In this document: piece after piece, positions 55,478-64,000 of the stretch | Layout of the letters: every line of letters starts with the position of its first letter | Numbering within the stretch: position 1 is the first letter of the stretch | Origin: Zopfochytrium polystomum | Taxonomy: Eukaryota > Chytridiomycota > Chytridiomycetes > Chytridiales > Chytridiaceae | Assembly: GCA_025765615.1 (NCBI GenBank) | Contig: JAIVFJ010000101.1 | Span: 124,001 to 188,000, forward strand | DNA length: 64,000 nt | Direction: 5' to 3' | Made by a program: the position numbers and the translations under genes | The notes under the pieces: generated by a model | Seen by the model: the letters and a program-made list of their open reading frames with translations, nothing else | Told to the model about the DNA's origin: nothing | The model's database searches: none

Positions 55478-57625
55478 TTAAAAGTCGTCCCACCCGTCAT
55501 TGTCCCACCCGCTCGTCTCCGGCTTCTTCGCCACCGCCGAAGCCCCGCCACCCCCCGCCGCAGCCGACTTCACCGACGCCCGCTTCTGCACCGCCGTCAA
55601 CCCCCCGCTGACGACCGGCGCCGCCGCAACCGCCGTCGTCGACGGCACCGCCGGCGTCGTTCGCGCGTCGTCGTCGCCGTCCAGCCAGCTGTCCCACGCC
55701 TCCTTCGCCGGCGCCGGCGCTGGCGCTGCCGCTGAAGAGCCCGCACCGCCCGCTCCCCCGCCGGTCGCCCCACGGCCCAGCGACCCGGTCCCAGACCGCG
55801 TGCCGCCGCCGTTCGACCCCGCCGCCGCCGCCGCCTCCATCTGTCCGTACACCTCGCCCTCGCGCCGCAGCTTCTCCCGCAGCCGCTCCAGCCAGTCGCC
55901 GTCGTCGTCGTCCCCGTCGCCGCTGCCGCCGCCGCCGCCAGCGCCGCCGCCGCCCCGGCCGTGGTCGTCGTCGTCGTCGTCGTGCGTGTTGACGCCGTTG
56001 TAGCCGCCCCATGACGCGTCGCCGGACCGGTCGCGCGCCAGCGTGGAGGAGGTGGAGGAGGAGGAGGAGGAGCTGTTTGTGGGTGCGGTCGTTGAGCTGA
56101 CGAGGGAGCTGACGTACGACAGGCCGCGGCTGCCGCCCTCGGTGACCTGCGGGTCGGGGAGGTGAGAAAAAGAAAAGAAAAATAAAAAAAACAAAGGAGC
56201 CAATAGAAGAAAAAATCTGCCTCCCCGCCTCTGACCTGCTGCTGCAGCGACGACAAGCCCCTTGCGACCGTAGACGTGAGGTTCGGATCCGCCAGCGCCG
56301 CCGTTGTCGGCTTGATGACGGACTCGCTCAGCTGGTGCCCCAGCGATCCGGCCCCCGCCGCTGCCACTTCCGCCCCCTTCTTCACCGTCGTGCTGATCAC
56401 CCCGACCGCCGTCGACGCGTTCGCCGCAAAGAAACTCCACCCCTTGGACAAGGTCGCCATCGGGTCTGCGAGCAACTGGTCCGCCACCGACGGCGGGGGC
56501 GCCGCTGGCGCTGCAAAAGTCGGAAGGGAGGGAACAAAGATTTTAGCAGTTGTGATCGAAAGAAGAATGGGCTAAGAGGCTCTCCCAAATAAAGAAATGG
56601 CAATTTAATAGAGGCGTTGCTAGTGCGACATACCAGGGCTGCCGAAACCAGTGTACCTGCCGCCCTGCGATGGCGGCAGGCCAAGGGGTCGGGACTCGTT
56701 CTCCTGGCCCCGCCGCTGTTGTGCAATGGGAAATGGGGCAGGGAAAGACAGGTGAGATGGAAGTCCAAAAGTTCCCTTTACCCAACAAAACCCTCCCCTC
56801 CGAACATTTACCGAAAAAAAATCTTCATTCTGCGCCTTGGACGGCATCTGGTAGCTCGACTGCGGCGGCGCCTGGCGGTTCTGGATCGACGATGTTGGCG
56901 CGGGCGACGGCTTTGACGCCGACGGAGGAGGACGAGTCCAGCCGCGGCCGTCGCAGTCCGCTGTCAGCTGCCCGTGCGTGCGCGCATTAGAGTTTCGGGA
57001 CGGAAAGCGTCGAGGCCGTAAGAATCCATCGCAGAGGGACACAAGCCAATAATAAAACAAAAAGGAAGAGGGGGCATAAAATTTCGCACCTTATCCTTGT
57101 ACCACCTCGCAAACTCCGAGTTGTATTTTTCCTGGATGCTCATTCCGTCCCGGTAATCTTGCCAAATGCAGCAGTTTGGCGTGAGGAGTGATGAGAGAAA
57201 TTTCAGAAACAGAACAAAAGCAAGTGGGGTGGGAGCCAGCAATGTGGAAGTAGTCGGGACACTGCGTACCTGGGTGGGACTTGAAGAACTCGGTCGCCTT
57301 TGCGTTGCCGCCGACCCGCATGCGCTTGATCTGGTCTTCAGACCATTTGTCCATCGAGACCGACCGGACGAACGAGATGTGGACGCCCTGTGCGCAATAG
57401 ATGGGTCACAGAGTGAGGAAGGGGAATCGGTCGGTCGCAAGAGCCCGTGATCAGCGCCTCCTTGCTTCAATCGCCTCCCTGTCTCTCTCTCACCAGGCCC
57501 CTGTGCACGCCCGAGCACTCGAGGCAGATGACGATCCCGTAGGTAACGCTCGCCCACTGCGGGTGGAACGCGCCGCAGTCCATGCATTTGCTGCTGGCTG
57601 CGATCGCTACCACCTCCTGCGCCAT
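55478..57625 (-). CDS. ArfGAP1/Gcs1-type Arf GTPase-activating protein
   Basis: Stimulates GTP hydrolysis on Arf1 and acts with COPI on Golgi vesicles. ATG at 57625 ([20 protein letters not shown]); a stop precedes it in frame. Zinc finger C-x2-C-x16-C-x2-C (CMDC...ICLEC) and the arginine finger in GVHRGL, with an intron after GL, then [38 protein letters not shown] and [20 protein letters not shown] long C-terminus has ALPS-like/Gcs1-type stretches ([36 protein letters not shown]), an Asp/Gly-rich linker, and tryptophan motifs [11 protein letters not shown] and a terminal [10 protein letters not shown] at the stop, the kind that bind the delta-COP MHD. About seven exons; Ala/Gly codon expansion in the linker. 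Confidence 0.9.
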
Positions 57626-57839
57626 GATCTTGCTTGCGTCGACGCCGCCGGTCCCGTCCTCGCCAGATCAGGACAAATTTTCTTTTTCCTGTGGGTTGCA
57701 ATTCGTTTGTGCGGCACAATCATCACAATTGCTAAATAAAATACTCTCTGTAATTGGATCGCACTAATCCCTCCCCCCCCGGAACCATCCTCAGCCCTCC
57801 AGCCCCGCCTCTCCAGATCGATTTGTAGCTAGTTTGGCC
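57626..57839. other. Short spacer
   Basis: About 210 bp between the ArfGAP start and the NASP stop; holds the ArfGAP 5' flank and a C-rich run at about 57771-57780. Confidence 0.5.
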
Positions 57840-59777
57840 TCACGCAGTTCCTCCCACACACAGGGCCCCCGCATTGTCGTCGAGCCGAGTCCGCTTGGCG
57901 CTGGCGCCATCCAGACCACTCTCTTCGTTCCGAACCCCTTCCGCCGGCGCACCAGGGGATCCATTCCCACAACCTTCGTCATCGGCCGCCGCTTTCCTCT
58001 TCCCATTCGTGGGAAGAGGGCTGCTTGATGGAGCCCTTATTCGGTCGCGACTGCGTCGACGGCGGCCCCTCGGCTCGTCCCTGTCCTGGCAACGGTCGTC
58101 GTCGACGTCCCGAGGACGCTGCTGCACACCTGCGGTGCCGCTGTCACTTGCGCTGCCGCCTGACGCCGCTGCAGACAGCGCTTTCTGTATCATCTTGCGG
58201 TCTTCGTCTATGCGGCGCTCAAGGCGGCATATCTAGTGTTGGGACCCGCCCCGCCCCGATTCATGAGCTCAGATCGAAAAAACAAACATGCGCCGCCAAA
58301 CCTTCTCTTCCAAGTCGGGAATCAGCGATTCAATGTCGGCCACCTCCTCCCTGGCGTCATGAAACTCGCCCAGTTCGGCCGCGTTCGCAGGCTGGGCGGT
58401 GCGCCGGAGGCGCTCCAGGCGACGCGCGAGAAGTTCCCTGGTGCGTTGGTAGCGCTCCAGCGCCCGCTCCGGCTCTCCCGACATTTCCAGCGCGAGCGCG
58501 GCCCTGAACTGCAGCGCTGCAATGTCCCTGTGATCCTTGGGGAGTCGAGGGATCTTTGCATCCAGTGCACGACGGTATTCCTCCAGCGCACTGTCCCAGT
58601 CTCCTAAGGCCCCCACCCCCCCTCTGGTCAGCGACGAGGAAGCAAAACGATCCGGCGACCGCGAACAAACCTGCTTCAAACGCAACCTCTCCCAAGAGAA
58701 AGTAAATGTCACCGATCCGGTCAACTGCGTGTTCTCCTGGCATTCTCTCAAATAGGGATTTCGACAGGTTGAGAACCTCGCACGAAATTTGCAAATCTTG
58801 AGAAAGCTCCTCTTCGTCCGCAGAACCGCCATCGCTTTCTGATGATTGCCCGTCCCCGCCGTCGGTGCAGGAGCCAGCGTCGCCAGCTTCGGCGTCGGAA
58901 CCTTCGTCGTCATTGGTAGGTGAACCTGTGGCTTCACGGCAATCTTCTCCAAGACCCGCTTCATCAAAAACAGGAACCACTTCTGAAAAAGAACAATGAG
59001 TGGAACATTGCATGCCCCCGTCAGAGTCCACCTACTGATGCTTTCGATGCCGCTGTCGTCGTCACTGCACGGCACATGTACGAGGTCACATGTTGCCTCC
59101 TTTGAGAAAACCGCAAACTCCAACAGGGCCTTGCCATACAAGAAGAGGACTTCGGCACACTCGACCGCGTCCGCGCCGTAAAGCGACGCACTAAACATGC
59201 GTCAAGGGGGGTTAAGGGAGGCACGGGGCGGCAAATACAAAAAAAAAGAAACAAAGGAACTTTACAGCGTTTCGGACGCGATCGCCAGCAAGCACACCGC
59301 CGCCTCACGATCCCCTTCCTCCAGCGCCGCCTCGCTCTCCTCCACGCGGCGAGCGACCTCCGCCAGCGACGCCCGCTGCTCGGCCGTGAAATCGGCGCGC
59401 GGAGGCGGCACCGCGGGAACCTCGTCGTCGTCGTCGTCGTCGTCGTCGAAGTGCGCAGCTGGTTTGTCCCTCTTCGCGCCGCCGTCGCACAACGACCCGC
59501 CGTCGTTGCCGCTTGAGCGGCTTTGGGTTGTGGCGGTGCTGTCGTTGCACTCGCCGCCGCCGCCGCCGCCGCCGCCCGCGTCCGCTGCATCCGCCGATCC
59601 CGCGCAGTCGACGATGCGCCCCGCAGCAGTCGCCTCCCTGTCGTCGTCGGCTGCGGCTGTTGCTGTCGCGCTTGCTGTGGGTGCCAGCATGCTGTGCTGT
59701 CCGGAGGTGGAGGCGGGCTGTCCGGACTGATCGAAAATCGGGACCGATGCTTCGTCGGTCTCAGCGGTCGATAACAC
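57840..59777 (-). CDS. NASP: NASP/Sim3/Hif1-type histone H3 chaperone
   Basis: SHNi-TPR family; binds H3 (and H3-H4) and supplies it for chromatin assembly. Exons on minus: about 59262-59777 (acidic Ala-rich start ending in EESEAALEEGDREAAVCLLA), about 59035-59200 (YGADAVECAEVLFLYGKALL), 58355-58990 with acidic interruption of TPR2 (NDDEGSDAEAGDAG) followed by SCEVLNLSKSLFERMPGEHA and DRIGDIYFLLGEVAFEAG, GDWDSALEEYRRALDAKIPR, DHRDIAALQFRAALALEMSG and EPERALERYQRTREL, then a basic C-terminal tail with RRRRSRDR and stop at 57840. The acidic loop inside TPR2 is diagnostic. The first frame opens with GTG at 59777 just after a pyrimidine tract and CTAAG, so a short upstream exon with the real ATG is likely; the first ATG in this frame is about 59690. 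Confidence 0.85.
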
Positions 59778-59949
59778 TTAGGGGGCGGGGGTGGGGGCGT
59801 GGGGGGGAACGGGAAGATTGCGATCAAGGGGAGGGGGTGGGCGAAGCGACGAGACTTTCAGGTACAATGGGGCTGGTGGGAGTGGCTCGGACGAAGATGT
59901 CGGTGTTTCGTTTGCCTGCCTGCCTTGTCGCCTATAAAATAAACCTGCT

Positions 59950-59980
<31 letters not shown>

Positions 59981-60428
59981 ATGGAATTGTTTCCAACGTG
60001 CCCGTCCGCTTTTAAATTGCTTCAGTGAGAGGACGCGACAAGAAAGCACCAGAAGCCGACATGCGCGGACGCGTACCGTGGTGGTGGGAAGCGAACATGC
60101 TCAGCCTCTCCCTGTTGCAAGAATTCAGAGCGCCCGGCGCGACAGGATTAAAAAAGTAATGGAGAGGGACAAGGGAGTGAGTGAGTGGGTGCAACAAAGA
60201 TAAATGGCATACTTTTTGAGGGCAGCGGCCGTCACGTTACGCGCGTACAGCTGGTGGAGGGCGACAGGAGGAGCGATGTGAGGAGGACATTATGCATGCT
60301 GGTTGTTGATGGGCAACAAGAATGCTCATTTGAATCTCAGCTCCGCAGCAAAATCATCCCGGATTTGCATTTCTCAGCAAATCTTCACCCAGAATCGTAC
60401 ACTCGGCGCACACGAGCAACGCCCGATC
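59778..60428. other. Divergent spacer between NASP and ERV1
   Basis: Contains an A-run of about 27 at 59950-59977. Should hold both promoters and possibly a small first exon of the NASP gene. No other gene is seen. Confidence 0.45.
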
Positions 60429-61038
60429 ATGGTGCAGACCAGCGAAGGAGCGACGGCCTCCACAACCGCTACGGACGAGAAGAAGCCTCCTTGCCGCGTG
60501 TGCGACTCGTTCAAGTCATATTCGGCCGCAGAGTCCTCAAAGGAAAGGAAGGCCTTCAAACAGCAGCAGCAGAAGAAGAAGGAGAACGAAGGTGCTGCCC
60601 CATACACCCCCTTCCCATGCCCACCCGATTCTCAAAAACTCGGCCGATCGACATGGACCTTCCTCCATACCATGGCCGCGTACTATCCGGAAAAGCCGAC
60701 GAAGGATGAGCAGACCACGGTACCTTTTCGCGACTCTTTCGCTTTCAAATGAGCGGCACCCAGGTCGTTCCACCCCCCTCTAATCCACGATCACACGCAT
60801 TCAACAGGCCGCGACCTTTTTCAGGACCTTTGCCCAGTTGTACCCCTGCTCCTACTGCGCCCAACACATGCGCGAAGACTTTAAAACCTCTCCGCCCGTC
60901 GTCACGTCCAACAAGGACATGAGCTTGTGGCTCTGCAACCTGCACAACAAAGTCAACGAGAAGCTGGGCAAACCGACGTTCGACTGCTCTAAGGTATTTG
61001 AACGGTGGAGGGACGGAACGCCGGGCAGCGATTGCTGA
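60429..61038 (+). CDS. ERV1: Erv1/ALR FAD-linked sulfhydryl oxidase
   Basis: Re-oxidises Mia40 in the mitochondrial intermembrane space. Start at ATG 60429 ([12 protein letters not shown]); an in-frame ATG at 60303 would add 42 residues without a clear signal. N-terminal shuttle disulfide CRVC in [12 protein letters not shown], a Gln/Lys-rich hinge, then the FAD four-helix domain: [17 protein letters not shown], intron (donor GTACCT at about 60720, acceptor CAACAG at about 60808), [20 protein letters not shown] with active site [24 protein letters not shown] and a final C. Two exons, full length. Its stop is only 35 bp before the next gene's first ATG. Confidence 0.92.
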
Positions 61039-61072
61039 ATAGATATGGCACGTCCGTTGGGGTTACCTGCGC

Positions 61073-63276
<2,204 letters not shown>

Positions 63277-63314
63277 ACGATCGATTAATTTTTGTTACAT
63301 TAAGAGTTTTTTTT

Positions 63315-64000
63315 TTATTCCATCACGTCTACGGCCGCCAACAAAGGCGTTTCGTCCATTTTCATCTGCTGAAACGCCCTATCGAACGCCGTCCTCACGT
63401 TCATGGTTGACTGCAACACCGAATTGATCGCGTCCGCGTCAATCCCGTCGTCCAGCGGTCCCCCGAAAACAACGTTCGGCTTATTGTCCGCCTCCAGGCG
63501 AACGAGAAATCGGTGCTGCTGGCCGCTCAGCAGGGACGTCAGAGTGCCGCCGAACGAGTCTGGCGGCGTCCAATCGTCGATGCTGACTGCCGCCATCAAC
63601 TCTTCGCTCGACTCGGTGGGCGGCAGAAGGCAGCTTTGAACCAGATCGTTGAAAATGAGCTGCCGTCGAAGGATCTGATAATTGTTTGTTTGAGGGTTTG
63701 TTTGTTTTTTTTTTTTTTTTTGTTTTGTTTTTTCAAGGCAAACAATTTCCACTTCAATCGACTGCGTACGAGATAACAAAGAAAGGGTACCTTCAAAAGG
63801 AGAAATATCTGGCAAATGTGCTGGATCCTCACAAAAGTGAGTCCCATGGCTGGGTGTGGCGGAACGGAAACGTCGAATTGCACGGGGCTTTTGTAAAGAG
63901 CAAGGTTTCTGGACAGCGGCGTCGACGTCTCCTTTGCAGAAAGATCCAAAAGGCAGTCCAAAAGATCTCGAGCTGGACCGGTCGATAACGCCTCTGTTCG
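63315..64000 (-). CDS. Probable Mediator subunit Med1 (C-terminal part, 5' end off window)
   Basis: Minus strand, cut by the right edge. An upstream exon runs from 64000 to about 63790 (ending LTFVRIQHICQIFLLLK, donor GTACCC) and a second exon from about 63690 (LRRQLIFNDLVQSCLLPP) to the stop at 63315 (QMKMDETPLLAAVDVME). The pattern of a hydrophobic helix, then RRQ-x2-FN-x2-hydrophobic-x-SC, a strand-rich part (HRFLVRLEADNKPNVVF) and a terminal amphipathic helix resembles the end of the conserved N-terminal Med1 domain. Identification is by pattern only; the intron contains a T-run on the plus strand. It converges on GCN5 with 38 bp between stops. Confidence 0.45.
   Translation of the reverse strand, partial: NRGVIDRSSSRSFGLPFGSFCKGDVDAAVQKPCSLQKPRAIRRFRSATPSHGTHFCEDPAHLPDISPFEGTLSLLSRTQSIEVEIVCLEKTKQKKKKKQTNPQTNNYQILRRQLIFNDLVQSCLLPPTESSEELMAAVSIDDWTPPDSFGGTLTSLLSGQQHRFLVRLEADNKPNVVFGGPLDDGIDADAINSVLQSTMNVRTAFDRAFQQMKMDETPLLAAVDVME

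Overview
This window looks like nuclear DNA of a flagellated (zoosporic) fungus, most likely a chytrid-grade lineage. The evidence is a combination: a full-length IFT70/TTC30-type intraflagellar transport gene, needed only by ciliated cells, sits beside fungal-style genes (GT71/MNN-like mannosyltransferase modules, a Spa2-type SHD protein, Erv1, cystathionine gamma-lyase). Coding DNA is GC-rich and split by many short GT-AG introns, with long homopolymer A/T tracts in introns and spacers. No species can be named from sequence alone.

Layout. 1-2.0 kb: GRWD1/Rrb1 ribosome-biogenesis WD protein (minus, cut by the left edge). 2.3-13.5 kb: a graveyard of nested retroelements: solo LTRs (three families, here A, B and C), the 3' half of a chromodomain Ty3/gypsy element, and a decayed Ty1/copia element split by a solo LTR. 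14-15.4 kb: F-box protein. 15.65-18.07 kb: an internally deleted piggyBac-like element bounded by TTAA. 18.2-30.1 kb, all minus: a GT14 (Branch-domain) glycosyltransferase, IFT70, and a very unusual protein with three consecutive GT71-like mannosyltransferase modules. 30.8-32.3 kb: SHD-repeat protein (minus). 33-38 kb: a second retroelement cluster (copia on minus, interrupted by solo LTR-C, then LTR-A and LTR-B fragments). 39.6-42.5 kb: MAP-kinase-phosphatase-like protein (plus, single exon). 42.9-44.6 kb: RNase P/MRP subunit Rpp30/Rpp1 (minus). 45.6-47.6 kb: makorin E3 ligase (plus). 47.9-48.5 kb: copia remnant, then a MULE DNA transposon (48,941-51,129) with a perfect 9-bp target duplication that lies 47 bp before the ATG of a mitochondrial-type thioredoxin (51.2-52.0 kb). 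Next come cystathionine gamma-lyase (plus), ArfGAP1/Gcs1-type ArfGAP (minus), a NASP/Sim3/Hif1-type histone H3 chaperone (minus), Erv1 sulfhydryl oxidase (plus), Gcn5 acetyltransferase (plus) and, cut by the right edge, a probable Mediator Med1 subunit (minus).

The genes are ordinary nuclear housekeeping genes with no operon logic. Functional themes are chromatin and transcription (NASP, Gcn5, Med1-like), secretory-pathway glycosylation and traffic (GT14, triple GT71, ArfGAP), redox and sulfur (thioredoxin, Erv1, cystathionine gamma-lyase), RNA and ribosome biogenesis (GRWD1, Rpp30), and the flagellum (IFT70). The most unusual item is the three-module GT71 protein, whose modules are joined by good splice sites and whose middle module has lost its DxD-type acidic motif. 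The mobile-element layers are also informative because several insertions carry exact target-site duplications, so their order can be read directly.
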